This document shows positions 1 to 7,551 of a stretch of DNA of 64,000 nt, one piece after another (position 1 is the first letter of the stretch; each line of letters opens with the position of its first letter). The notes below the pieces were generated by a model that worked only from the letters and a program-made list of their open reading frames with translations, was not told the DNA's origin and ran no database searches. This DNA comes from CAYNKA01 sp964397655 (GTDB lineage: Bacteria > Spirochaetota > Spirochaetia > DTKZ01). Location of the stretch: NCBI GenBank assembly GCA_964397655.1, contig CAYNKA010000012.1, forward strand, positions 1-64,000. The letters are read 5' to 3'. Both the position numbers and the translations under genes were made by a program.

Positions 1-47
1 GGGTGACATTTTTACTGAGTTGAAAAGGGTGACACTTTTATTGAGTC
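1..47. repeat. Two imperfect direct repeats resembling an IS21-family end
   Basis: Two units beginning GGGTGACA-TTTT-A-TGAGT lie at 1-21 and 27-47. Short repeated GTGACA-TTTT units are typical of IS21 (istA/istB) termini, so an IS21-like element may end here, with its body left of the window. No transposase gene is visible, so this rests only on repeat resemblance. Confidence 0.4.
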
Positions 48-70
48 TTGACAGCCGCGCGGACCCGTCC

Positions 71-100
71 TTGACAGAACGGCCGTTTTCGGGACATAGT
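71..100 (+). promoter_or_regulatory. Promoter of tRNA-Gly
   Basis: A consensus -35 TTGACA (71-76) is followed after 18 bp by CATAGT (95-100), a fair -10. Transcription would start about 15 bp before the mature tRNA. Confidence 0.6.
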
Positions 101-122
101 GTTGCCCGAACGATCCGTTCAC

Positions 123-193
123 GCGAGCGTCGTATAACGGCATTACCCGAGCTTCCCAAGCTCGTGACGAGGGTTCGACTCCCTTCGCTCGCT
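123..193 (+). tRNA. tRNA-Gly (CCC anticodon)
   Basis: The acceptor stem GCGAGCG (123-129) pairs perfectly with CGCTCGC (186-192), with discriminator T193. The anticodon arm CGAGC-TTCCCAA-GCTCG presents CCC, so it reads GGG (Gly). The T-arm holds TTCGACT. CCA is not encoded. The length of 71 nt suits tRNA-Gly. Confidence 0.93.
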
Positions 194-201
194 TGGCAAT
201 T

Positions 202-230
202 CAAGGCGCCTTCCGGGCGCCTTGCGTATT
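202..230 (+). terminator. Hairpin after tRNA-Gly, likely terminator
   Basis: CAAGGCGCC (202-210) pairs with GGCGCCTTG (216-224) across a 5-nt loop, nine bases after the tRNA. The following tract (GCGTATTTAT) is only modestly T-rich. Confidence 0.5.
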
Positions 231-237
231 TATAATC

Positions 238-369
238 GCGAAGGGAGTCGAACCGCGCCCGCGCCGGCCGGAAGGCCGGGAAGCGGACCAGGGATGGTCC
301 GCGCCAGCGGGTGCGGGCGGGCCGGAGGTCGGAGACACGACGTCGACGACCGGAGGCCGCTCCCTTCGC
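238..369. repeat. Palindromic element beginning with an inverted copy of the tRNA-Gly T-arm
   Basis: GCGAAGGGAGTCGAAC (238-253) is the exact reverse complement of 173-188 in tRNA-Gly. The first 10 bases are repeated inverted at 360-369 (CTCCCTTCGC), so the segment has 10-bp terminal inverted repeats. Inside are two perfect hairpins: CCGGCC-GGAA-GGCCGG (264-279) and GCGGACCA-GGGA-TGGTCCGC (283-302). Both tetraloops fit GNRA. No coding frame is convincing. It could be a tRNA-associated repeat, a small structured RNA or a miniature mobile element. Confidence 0.55.
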
Positions 370-429
370 CATCTCACAGGATAGGTAACACGGGATGGAA
401 TACGTTGAGAGCCTTGCGCGTCGTGCGGT

Positions 430-567
430 TTTTCCGACGAAAAAAATCGGCGACCCATCACCGTCGTACGGGTTGAAGGCCTCGCCGATGAAGATCTTCT
501 CGTCGGTCTGGACCCCTGGGCAATAGACGCCGCTGTCCCGCCCGAATTTGACGATGCCTCTCTTCCG
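430..567 (-). pseudogene. Possible gene relic (short protein-like frame)
   Basis: Between the palindromic element and msrB, the minus strand has one frame that reads like natural protein (GIVKFGRDSGVYCPG, then DEKIFIGEAFNPYDGDG). TAG and TAA codons lie directly upstream in the same frame (about 568-573) and there is no start codon or ribosome site, so an intact gene is unlikely. It may be the end of a decayed gene or chance. I see nothing else in 370-623 apart from a possible msrB promoter. Confidence 0.22.
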
Positions 568-579
568 CTATTACCTTAG

Positions 580-585
580 CATAAT
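580..585 (+). promoter_or_regulatory. Candidate -10 for msrB
   Basis: CATAAT (580-585) lies in a short AT-rich patch 39 bp before the msrB start. A TTGACG at 548-553 would be too far upstream for it. An alternative -10, TATTAC (569-574), gives a 15-bp spacer to that -35. Confidence 0.3.
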
Positions 586-623
586 AGTAATGAATGTGCT
601 CGACGGCACGGAGGAGATGGAAC

Positions 624-1202
624 ATGCACTCGTCCCGTTTTTTGAATTCAATCGGTCTTGCGGTGGCAGGAATTTTGTTTTCTTCATGCCAGGCAGGCGC
701 CCAGAACTCGTGGCGCGGTCTTCCTGTCGCGGAAGCGGACGCGAACCTCGATTTTCCGGTCAAGAAGACCGAAGCGGAATGGCGCTCCGCCCTGACCGCT
801 CCGCGCTACGAGGTCTTGAGGAGGGCGGGTACGGAGATGGCGTTCACCGGGGAGACCTGGAACGAGCATCGAGCCGGCACCTATTACTCGGCCGCGACCG
901 GGCAGCCCCTGTTCCGTTCCGAGGCGAAGTTCGAATCCGGCACGGGTTGGCCGAGTTTCACGAAACCGATCAGGCAGGATGCGGTGGTGCTCAAGATCGA
1001 CAGGAGCTACGGCATGGAGAGGGTCGAGGTCGTCGACTCGTCATCGGGCAGCCACCTGGGCCACGTGTTCGACGACGGGCCCGGTCCTAACGAGCTGCCG
1101 GGCGGAACGGGTCTCAGGTACTGCATGAACTCGGCCTCGCTCGTCTTCGTGCCGGACGGCGAGGAGCCTCCGGCGCTGGTGAAGGACTACCGGGCGCCCT
1201 GA
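624..1202 (+). CDS. msrB: Peptide-methionine (R)-S-oxide reductase, lipoprotein form
   Basis: A 192-residue SelR/MsrB-family enzyme that would reduce methionine-R-sulfoxide in proteins. I chose the ATG at 624 because GGAGATGG lies just upstream and it exposes a signal sequence ending LFSSC, a lipobox predicting an envelope lipoprotein; the frame is open 10 codons further. Family signatures are GTGWPSF and the active-site segment RYCMNSASL, which carries the catalytic Cys. The usual first zinc-binding CxxC (GxYxCAxCGxPLF) reads GTYYSAATGQPLF here, so this copy lacks that half of the zinc site. It faces the metallophosphatase gene tail to tail, 4 bp apart. Confidence 0.9.
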   Translation: MHSSRFLNSIGLAVAGILFSSCQAGAQNSWRGLPVAEADANLDFPVKKTEAEWRSALTAPRYEVLRRAGTEMAFTGETWNEHRAGTYYSAATGQPLFRSEAKFESGTGWPSFTKPIRQDAVVLKIDRSYGMERVEVVDSSSGSHLGHVFDDGPGPNELPGGTGLRYCMNSASLVFVPDGEEPPALVKDYRAP

Positions 1203-1206
1203 ACCT

Positions 1207-2148
1207 CTACACCCAGCTGATGTTGGCCGAGGAGAGTTCGGCCTCGCCGCGGAAGGTATAGGCGGCGAGGTAGCCGCCCTTCGCGACGCTGTAGTCGAGG
1301 CAGCACACGCGGGACGACTGCACGGCCGGTGGCACGTCCTTGAGCCAATAATGCCCGATGAATACCGGCTTCCGGTCCTGATAGCCTGGCACCTTGTGTG
1401 CGTCATCCTCGGAGATGACCGCGGTGGATTGCACGTTTCCCGGCGGAAAGCCGATGTCACGGTAGGTCTTTCCTCTCGGATCGTCCCACCATCGAGTCCT
1501 CATCGTGGTCCGCCAGTTCCCGTCCTTGTCGTAGAATCCCTTGTCGTCGGTGATGACGAGCCTCACTCCTTTCAGGATCCTCTCCACGGCCCTGTTCTCC
1601 GGCGTCCCCTTCTGCGAGCTCAGGGCCAGCAGGTCGCTCGTGAGGAGGTTTCCCGCGGGCGAGTAACGCTTCACGACCTCGAGCGAGTCCTCCACCCATG
1701 CCGCGTGAACGGCGCGGAAGGAGGAAAACTCGAGATACAGCGGCAGGGTCCTGAACCAGTCGATGTAGGCGCTCAGCGCTGAACGGGCGTCGCGGAACTG
1801 GTAGAGCGTCTCGATGTGCTGAAAGACGTGCTTGTCCGTTCTCGCCCTGAGCCAGCCTGCCGCATCGCCCGGCTGGCCTCCTGATGTCGGAGTATGGAAG
1901 CAGATGGCGTTGTATTCGTGGTTGCCCATGACGGCATGGGCGAAGCCGGAGTCCGTCATGGCGCGGACGATCCGGAGCGCTTCGGGGATTTCCGGTCCCC
2001 GATCGACGAAATCCCCCAGGAAAACCGCCGTTCTCCCGGATTCGGAGGGACGGAAACAGCCCCGGAATTCCCGATAGCCCAGGCGGATGAGGAGTTTCTT
2101 CAATGCCGCCGCATGCCCGTGTACGTCGCCGATGATATCGTAGATCAT
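1207..2148 (-). CDS. Calcineurin-like metallophosphatase (PrpE/ApaH type)
   Basis: A 313-residue metallophosphoesterase. The N-terminus has the family motifs in order: GDVHG at residues 7-11, GDFVDRGPE near 45, and GNHEY near 75, with later His residues (AVHAAW, FIGHYW) that can complete the two-metal centre. Relatives act as Ser/Thr protein phosphatases or diadenosine tetraphosphate hydrolases, and the sequence does not decide between them. No signal peptide is seen, so it is probably cytoplasmic. It is a single gene, divergent from the nitroreductase. Confidence 0.8.
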   Translation of the reverse strand: MIYDIIGDVHGHAAALKKLLIRLGYREFRGCFRPSESGRTAVFLGDFVDRGPEIPEALRIVRAMTDSGFAHAVMGNHEYNAICFHTPTSGGQPGDAAGWLRARTDKHVFQHIETLYQFRDARSALSAYIDWFRTLPLYLEFSSFRAVHAAWVEDSLEVVKRYSPAGNLLTSDLLALSSQKGTPENRAVERILKGVRLVITDDKGFYDKDGNWRTTMRTRWWDDPRGKTYRDIGFPPGNVQSTAVISEDDAHKVPGYQDRKPVFIGHYWLKDVPPAVQSSRVCCLDYSVAKGGYLAAYTFRGEAELSSANISWV

Positions 2149-2266
2149 GGATTCGATTCCATTGTGCGCAAAATACCGTGGCCGCGCAAGAGGGCGGCCT
2201 GTTCCGCGAATCGTTCAGGGACGAATTATTCCGATCTCGCTTGAGATTCAGTGCCGGTTTGAACTA

Positions 2267-2275
2267 TGGTATACT
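2267..2275 (+). promoter_or_regulatory. Extended -10 promoter for the nitroreductase operon
   Basis: TGGTATACT (2267-2275) is a good extended -10 (TG-N-TATACT), 27 bp before the start codon. No convincing -35 sits at the right distance. Confidence 0.5.
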
Positions 2276-2302
2276 AGTCTCCTTGATATCGGAGGAAAAA
2301 GC

Positions 2303-2866
2303 ATGGACCAGCTGGTTCCCGAAATAACAACGCGGAGAGCGCGCCGCGCAATGAGTCCCAGACCGATCGACGACGAGGTTCTCACTCGCGTCATGACCGC
2401 CGCGACCCTCGCCCCTTCGTGCTTCAACAATCAACCCTGGCGGCTCGTCGCGGTTCGCGAGCCCGCGAAACTCGCCAAGGTGAGGGAGTTCCTTTCGAAG
2501 GGAAACGCCTGGGCGCTCTCCGCTCCCTGCATCGTTCTCGTGACGACGAAGCTCGATCTCGACTGCCGCCTGGACGACGGCCGCGACTACGCGTTCTTCG
2601 ACACGGGCATGGCGGTCATGAATCTCCAGCTCCAGGCGGTGAGGGAAGGATTGTACGTCCATCCCATCGCTGGCTACAAATCCGCCGAAATCCGCCGTGC
2701 CTTCGGGATTCCCGACGGGTACTTCCTCGTCACCCTCGTCATCATCGGCTACCCCGGGGACGAGGCCTCGCTGGACGAGGGACTCAAGGAGAAGGAACGG
2801 TCGGCGAGGCAGCGCAAGCCCCTCGAGGCGGTTTTCACGAGAGACGACTGGACGTTCCGGGACTGA
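2303..2866 (+). CDS. Nitroreductase family FMN oxidoreductase
   Basis: A 187-residue member of the nitroreductase family (FMN-dependent NAD(P)H oxidation of nitroaromatics, quinones or similar). GGAGG at 2291-2295 sits 7 bp before the ATG and decides the start, although the frame is open further upstream. The N-terminal RRARRAM and the segment TLAPSCFNNQPWR match the family's FMN-phosphate and substrate region. DTGMAVMNLQLQA and PDGYFLVTLVIIGYP match the C-terminal half. It is short for the family. It starts a run of tightly spaced genes (esterase 6 bp downstream, then glgX). The substrate is unknown. Confidence 0.85.
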   Translation: MDQLVPEITTRRARRAMSPRPIDDEVLTRVMTAATLAPSCFNNQPWRLVAVREPAKLAKVREFLSKGNAWALSAPCIVLVTTKLDLDCRLDDGRDYAFFDTGMAVMNLQLQAVREGLYVHPIAGYKSAEIRRAFGIPDGYFLVTLVIIGYPGDEASLDEGLKEKERSARQRKPLEAVFTRDDWTFRD

Positions 2867-2872
2867 GAGTCG

Positions 2873-3637
2873 ATGAAGCTCCACTACAGGGAGACGGGAA
2901 GGGGGGCCCCCGTCGTCGTTCTGCACGGCCTTCTCGGGGCGGGCGACAACTGGCTCTCGGTTGCCCGGAGCCTGAAGGACGGGTACAGGTTCATCCTGCC
3001 CGATCTGCGCAATCACGGCGGCTCCCCGCATTCGGGGCCCTTCGGCTATTCCGATCTCGCGGCCGACGTCTTCGAACTCGCCGATTCCCTGGACCTGGGC
3101 GCGTTCTTCCTGATCGGGCATTCAATGGGCGGCAAGGCCGCGATGAGGTGCGCCCTGGCGGCTCCGATCCGGATTCGCGGCCTCGTGGTCGCGGACATCT
3201 CCCCCAGGGCCTACGGGGCCGAACTCGAGCCGACGATCAGGGCGATGCGGGGTTTGGACCTCGCCCGACTGGGAAGCAGAAAGGAAGCCGACGAAGCCCT
3301 CGGCCGGGCCGGCGTCCCCGAACCTTGGGTGAGGAGCTTCCTCCTCAAGAATCTCGCTTCCTCCGGGGAAGGCTACGCATGGAAGTGCAACCTCGATGCG
3401 ATCGCGGCGTCCTACGGTTCGTTGTCCGGCTGGGATCCTGACGGCGTTTCCCCCTACGAAGGCAAGACCCTCTTTCTCCGCGGCGAGAGGTCCGGGTTCG
3501 TGCGAGAAGCGGACCTTCCGGAAATACGAAGGCTCTTCCCCCGCGCGGAGATCGCGACGGTGCCCGGGGCGGGGCATTGGCTGCACACCGACAATCCCGG
3601 TTTCGTAACCAGCATACTGGAGGACTTCCTGTCATGA
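2873..3637 (+). CDS. Alpha/beta-hydrolase, YbfF-like esterase
   Basis: A 254-residue single-domain alpha/beta-hydrolase. It has the oxyanion-hole segment VLHGLLGAGDNW, the DLRNHGGS loop, the nucleophile elbow GHSMGG (Ser near residue 84) and a catalytic His in GAGHWLH near the C-terminus. The LHGLxGxxxNW and DxRNHGxS features are typical of YbfF-like acyl esterases. There is no signal peptide. It begins 6 bp after the nitroreductase stop and its own stop overlaps the glgX start (ATGA), implying translational coupling. The natural substrate cannot be inferred. Confidence 0.85.
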   Translation: MKLHYRETGRGAPVVVLHGLLGAGDNWLSVARSLKDGYRFILPDLRNHGGSPHSGPFGYSDLAADVFELADSLDLGAFFLIGHSMGGKAAMRCALAAPIRIRGLVVADISPRAYGAELEPTIRAMRGLDLARLGSRKEADEALGRAGVPEPWVRSFLLKNLASSGEGYAWKCNLDAIAASYGSLSGWDPDGVSPYEGKTLFLRGERSGFVREADLPEIRRLFPRAEIATVPGAGHWLHTDNPGFVTSILEDFLS

Positions 3638-5808
3638 AAGCTCAGAGAACCGCCAAGGTCGCCGGGAAGAACGAAACCGTCTCCCTTCCGGGCAAGCCGA
3701 TACCGCTCGGGGCGAATCCGCACGAGCGCGGCACGCAGTTCGCCGTGTTTTCCCGGCACGCGACGTCGGTATCCCTCCTCTTATTCGCCTCGCCCGAAGC
3801 CGGGAGTCCGTCCAGGGAGATCGTTCTCGATCCCGAGCTCAACAGGACCGGCAACATCTGGCATGTCTTCGTGCAGGGAGTCGGACCCGGTACACTGTAC
3901 CTCTACCGGATGGACGGGCCCTACGACCCCTCCCGGGGGCACCGCTTCAACCGCAACATGGCGCTCCTCGATCCCTACGCGAAAGCCCTCACCGGGAATT
4001 TCCGCTGGCGGCTCAATCAGGCCATGGCCTGGGACACGGAATCCCCTGACAAGGACCTTTCCTTCAACACGGACTTCGATCCCTCCAAGATTCCGAAGTG
4101 CATAGTCGTCGACGATTTTTTCGACTGGCAGGGCGACAGACCTCTCAATTACCCCCTGCGCAAGAGCATCATCTACGAGACGCACGTGCGCGGCCTCACG
4201 GCCGCGAAGAATTCGAAGGTCAGGCATCCGGGGACCTATCGGGGTGTCATCGAGAAGATCCCCTACCTGAAGGACCTCGGCGTCACGAGCCTCGAGCTGC
4301 TTCCCATCATGGAATTCGACGAATTCGAGTTCGACAGGAAGAACCCCCTCACCGGCGAGAACCTGCGGAATTATTGGGGCTACAGCACGATCGCCTTTTT
4401 CGCGCCCAAGGGGGCGTATTCGAGCGACGGTTCGCTCGGCGAGCAGGTGACGGAATTCAAGGAGATGGTCCGGGAGCTCCACAAGGCCGGGATCGAAGTC
4501 ATCCTCGACGTCGTTTTCAACCACACCGGCGAAGGAAACGAGCTGGGACCGACCTATTCGTTCCGCGGGCTCGACAACTCGATCTATTACATGCTCGACG
4601 ATAACCCGAGGTACTACAAGAACTACTCGGGCTGCGGCAATACGCTCAACTGCAATCATCCTCTCGTCAGGAACATGATCATAGACAGCCTTCACTACTG
4701 GGTCGTCGAGATGCACGTCGACGGCTTCCGCTTCGACCTCGGTTCGATCCTCGGCCGCGACCAGAAGGGCAAGCTCATGGAGAACCCGCCCATGCTGGAG
4801 ATGATCGCGGAGGACCCGGTGCTCCGGCACACGAAGATCATCGCCGAGGCCTGGGACGCGGCGGGCGCCTACCAGGTCGGCTGGTTCCCCGGAGGTCGCT
4901 GGGCCGAATGGAACGACCGCTTCCGCGACGACGTGCGCAGGTTCTGGCGGGGGGACGCTCCGAACGTCGGGGGGATCGCGACGCGGATCACCGGAAGCTC
5001 GGACCTGTATCTCAGGGACGGCAGGAAACCCTTCCACAGCATCAACTTCGTGACGTCGCACGACGGCTTCACCCTGAACGACCTCGTGACCTACGAACGC
5101 AAGCACAACGAGATGAACGGCGAGGAGAACCGCGACGGGAGCGACCACAATCTGAGCTCGAACAACGGCATCGAGGGAGAGACCCGGCATCCGATCGTGA
5201 ACAGGATGCGGAACCGCCAGGTGAAGAATTTCCTGGCGACTCTGCTTCTTTCCCTCGGAACGCCGATGATCCTGGGGGGCGACGAGTTCCGCCGGACCCA
5301 GAAGGGGAACAACAACGCGTACTGCCAGAACAACCCGGTCTCCTGGTACGACTGGTCGCTGCTCGAAAAGCACGGAGACGTCCGTGAATTCGTCCGCAAG
5401 CTCATCGGCTTCAGGATGAGCCATCCCGCCTTTCTTCGCCCCGAATTCTACACCGGCAGGGACGCCAACTACAACGCGATGCCCGACATCAGCTGGTTCA
5501 ACGAGAAGGGGAAGGCGCCGGATTGGGACACCCAGAAGGGTCTTCTCGCTCTCAGGATAGACGGAAGCGAGGCTGAGGCCGACAAGGACCGGGACGAGAA
5601 CGACTTCTACCTCATCTTCAACGCTACGAACGAGGACAGGACGTTCTCGCTCGGGGCTCCACGCGAGCGAAGCTATTGGTATTCGGTCGTGGACACCGCG
5701 AAGCCGTCGCCCGCGGATTTCCTGGAATGCGGGAAAGAGGAGATCGTGAAGCCGCAGAGCAGAATTCTCGTGAGTGCGCATTCGCTGATTCTGCTCATGG
5801 CGAAATGA
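3634..5808 (+). CDS. glgX: Glycogen debranching enzyme GlgX (GH13 isoamylase type)
   Basis: A 724-residue GH13 enzyme that would hydrolyse alpha-1,6 branch points of glycogen or limit dextrins. An N-terminal CBM48-like domain (about residues 20-130, with LYLYRMDGPYDPSRGHRFN) precedes the TIM barrel. The conserved regions are DVVFNHTGEGNE, VDGFRFDLGSILGRD (nucleophile Asp), IIAEAWDAAG (acid/base Glu) and NFVTSHDGFTLNDLV (third acid). The GlgX-type EENRDGS and NNAYCQNN segments are present. The ATG at 3634 overlaps the esterase stop; a longer frame upstream is unlikely to be used. No other glycogen gene is in the window. Confidence 0.94.
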   Translation: MKAQRTAKVAGKNETVSLPGKPIPLGANPHERGTQFAVFSRHATSVSLLLFASPEAGSPSREIVLDPELNRTGNIWHVFVQGVGPGTLYLYRMDGPYDPSRGHRFNRNMALLDPYAKALTGNFRWRLNQAMAWDTESPDKDLSFNTDFDPSKIPKCIVVDDFFDWQGDRPLNYPLRKSIIYETHVRGLTAAKNSKVRHPGTYRGVIEKIPYLKDLGVTSLELLPIMEFDEFEFDRKNPLTGENLRNYWGYSTIAFFAPKGAYSSDGSLGEQVTEFKEMVRELHKAGIEVILDVVFNHTGEGNELGPTYSFRGLDNSIYYMLDDNPRYYKNYSGCGNTLNCNHPLVRNMIIDSLHYWVVEMHVDGFRFDLGSILGRDQKGKLMENPPMLEMIAEDPVLRHTKIIAEAWDAAGAYQVGWFPGGRWAEWNDRFRDDVRRFWRGDAPNVGGIATRITGSSDLYLRDGRKPFHSINFVTSHDGFTLNDLVTYERKHNEMNGEENRDGSDHNLSSNNGIEGETRHPIVNRMRNRQVKNFLATLLLSLGTPMILGGDEFRRTQKGNNNAYCQNNPVSWYDWSLLEKHGDVREFVRKLIGFRMSHPAFLRPEFYTGRDANYNAMPDISWFNEKGKAPDWDTQKGLLALRIDGSEAEADKDRDENDFYLIFNATNEDRTFSLGAPRERSYWYSVVDTAKPSPADFLECGKEEIVKPQSRILVSAHSLILLMAK

Positions 5809-5852
5809 CGGAGGGCTGCGATGCAGGTAAAAATCGGAGGATCGAAAAAAGT

Positions 5853-6305
5853 ATGGGCTCTGTATCCGCGAAGAAAATCGAAATCCTGTTGGTCGACGAC
5901 AATTCGGACGACGTGACCCTGACCTTCGAGGCGTTCAAGGAGTCGGGGATTCCCAGCAGCATCTCGGCGGTGGGGAACGGCGAGGAGGCCCTGGACTACC
6001 TTCATAGAAGGGGAGCCTTCGAGCGCGCTGCGAGGCCGAATCTCATCCTTCTCGATCTGAACCTTCCGGGCAAATCGGGAGCGGAAGTGCTGAAGGACAT
6101 CAAGAGCGACGAATCCCTGAAGGCGATCCCCGTGGTCGTCCTCACTACCTCGCGCGACGAGGTCGACATCGCGGAGAGCTACCGGCTCCACGCGAACTGC
6201 TTCATAACCAAACCGGTCGATCTCGAAAGGTTTCTCGACGTCGTGCGGACCATCGAGTCGTTCTGGTTCTCGATCGCCTCGCTTCCGTCGGCTCCCTCGG
6301 CCTGA
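5853..6305 (+). CDS. Single-domain response regulator (Rcp1 type)
   Basis: A 150-residue receiver domain with no output domain. The acidic pair is in ILLVDDNSDD, the phospho-acceptor Asp in LILLDLNLPG, then the conserved Thr in VVVLTTS and Lys in FITKPVDL. The long alpha-1 (NSDDVTLTFEAFKESG) and the ALDYLHRRG segment are typical of Rcp1-type regulators that receive phosphate from phytochrome-like or hybrid kinases. GGAGG (5836-5840) sits upstream of the ATG; the frame runs open into glgX but the start there has no support. The partner kinase is not adjacent. The LytS-like kinase at 22029 is only one possibility. Confidence 0.85.
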   Translation: MGSVSAKKIEILLVDDNSDDVTLTFEAFKESGIPSSISAVGNGEEALDYLHRRGAFERAARPNLILLDLNLPGKSGAEVLKDIKSDESLKAIPVVVLTTSRDEVDIAESYRLHANCFITKPVDLERFLDVVRTIESFWFSIASLPSAPSA

Positions 6306-6342
6306 AAACCTTCCCCGTTGACGGCCTCCGCTCCGACGTATT

Positions 6343-7530
6343 ATGGTACCTTTCATGAAAATGAGCGGCAAAGCCCGGTCCATCCTCCTCCTGGCGGGAA
6401 TCATCTTCTTCAGCATGATGAGCAGGGCCATCTTCGCGCCGCTTCTCCCCTACATCAGCGAGGACCTCGGGCTCAGCCATTCGGAGGCCGGCAGCTTTTT
6501 CCTGGTCATCTCGATCGGATACGCTCCCGCCATGCTGCTTTCGGGATTCCTCGCCGCCCGGCTCAGGCATCGCGGCACCATCCTGCTCGCCCTCGTCTTG
6601 AACGCGATCGGACTCTCGGTCGCCGCCTTGAGCCCTTCCTCCCTATTCACCCTGCTCGGCCTCTTCGTCATCGGCATCGGCAGCGGAATCTACCCGCCGT
6701 CGGGGATCGCCTCGATCACGAACATGGTGAGCTCGGCGAGGACCGGACAGGCTCTCGCGATCCACGAGATGGGACCGAATCTCGCGCTCGTGGCCGCCCC
6801 TCTCGCCGTATACGTCTTCTACGACCTGCTTTCCTGGCGGGGCGTGATCTGGCTCCTCGCGATCCTGGACCTCGCCGTCCTTTTCGTGCTCGCGAAGTGG
6901 AGGGGAATCGGGGAGTTCAAGGGTTCGCCGCCGAATTTCGACTGCCTCAAAGTCATCCTCAGGATTCCGACCGTCTGGTTCTGCGTTCTTCTCTTCTTCA
7001 TCGCCATCGGTTCGACGCAGGGCATCTTTTCCATCATGCCGCTCTACCTCGTGACCGAGAAGCGTCTCGACCCCGATTCCGTGAACACCCTCATCGGGCT
7101 CTCCAGGATTTCCGGCGTGCTCATGCTCTTCGTGGCCGGCACGCTCGTCGACAGGTTCGGCGTGAAACCGGTCATCATGACCGCCTTCGTCGTTTCGGGC
7201 CTCTGCACCGTCCTCCTCGGGCTGACGTCGGGCCTCCTCCTCATGATCGTCGTGGCACTTCAGCCGACGCTCATGATCGCCTTCTTCCCCGCCGGGCTAA
7301 CCACCGTATCCCGCATTGGACCGCCGGAGGCGCGCAACGTGACCTTCTCGGTCATCATCAACATCGCGGTATTCATGGGAGCGGGTTTCATTCCGAGTTT
7401 CTTCGGCTGGCTCGGAGACCGCGCCTCGACCTGGCTCGGCTTCGTCCTTCTCGGACTCGTGATCTGCGTGACGGCGGTCTTCGTTCTCTTCGACCGTTCC
7501 ATCGAGCGCGCGGTCCGCGCGACGAATTGA
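6343..7530 (+). CDS. MFS transporter
   Basis: A 395-residue major facilitator with about 12 hydrophobic segments, starting with SILLLAGIIFFSMMSRAIF and ending with a short basic tail. The loop 2-3 region (SGFLAARLRHRG) and loop 8-9 (GTLVDRFGVKP) resemble the family's GxxxDRxGRR motif. The start is uncertain: in-frame ATGs lie at 6343, 6355 and 6361, none with a clear ribosome site. A TTGACG/TATTAT pair at 6318-6344 would favour one of the later two with almost no leader. The substrate is unknown. It converges with the Gfo/Idh gene. Confidence 0.8.
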   Translation: MVPFMKMSGKARSILLLAGIIFFSMMSRAIFAPLLPYISEDLGLSHSEAGSFFLVISIGYAPAMLLSGFLAARLRHRGTILLALVLNAIGLSVAALSPSSLFTLLGLFVIGIGSGIYPPSGIASITNMVSSARTGQALAIHEMGPNLALVAAPLAVYVFYDLLSWRGVIWLLAILDLAVLFVLAKWRGIGEFKGSPPNFDCLKVILRIPTVWFCVLLFFIAIGSTQGIFSIMPLYLVTEKRLDPDSVNTLIGLSRISGVLMLFVAGTLVDRFGVKPVIMTAFVVSGLCTVLLGLTSGLLLMIVVALQPTLMIAFFPAGLTTVSRIGPPEARNVTFSVIINIAVFMGAGFIPSFFGWLGDRASTWLGFVLLGLVICVTAVFVLFDRSIERAVRATN

Positions 7531-7551
7531 ACGCTTCGGGGCCCCGGGCGC

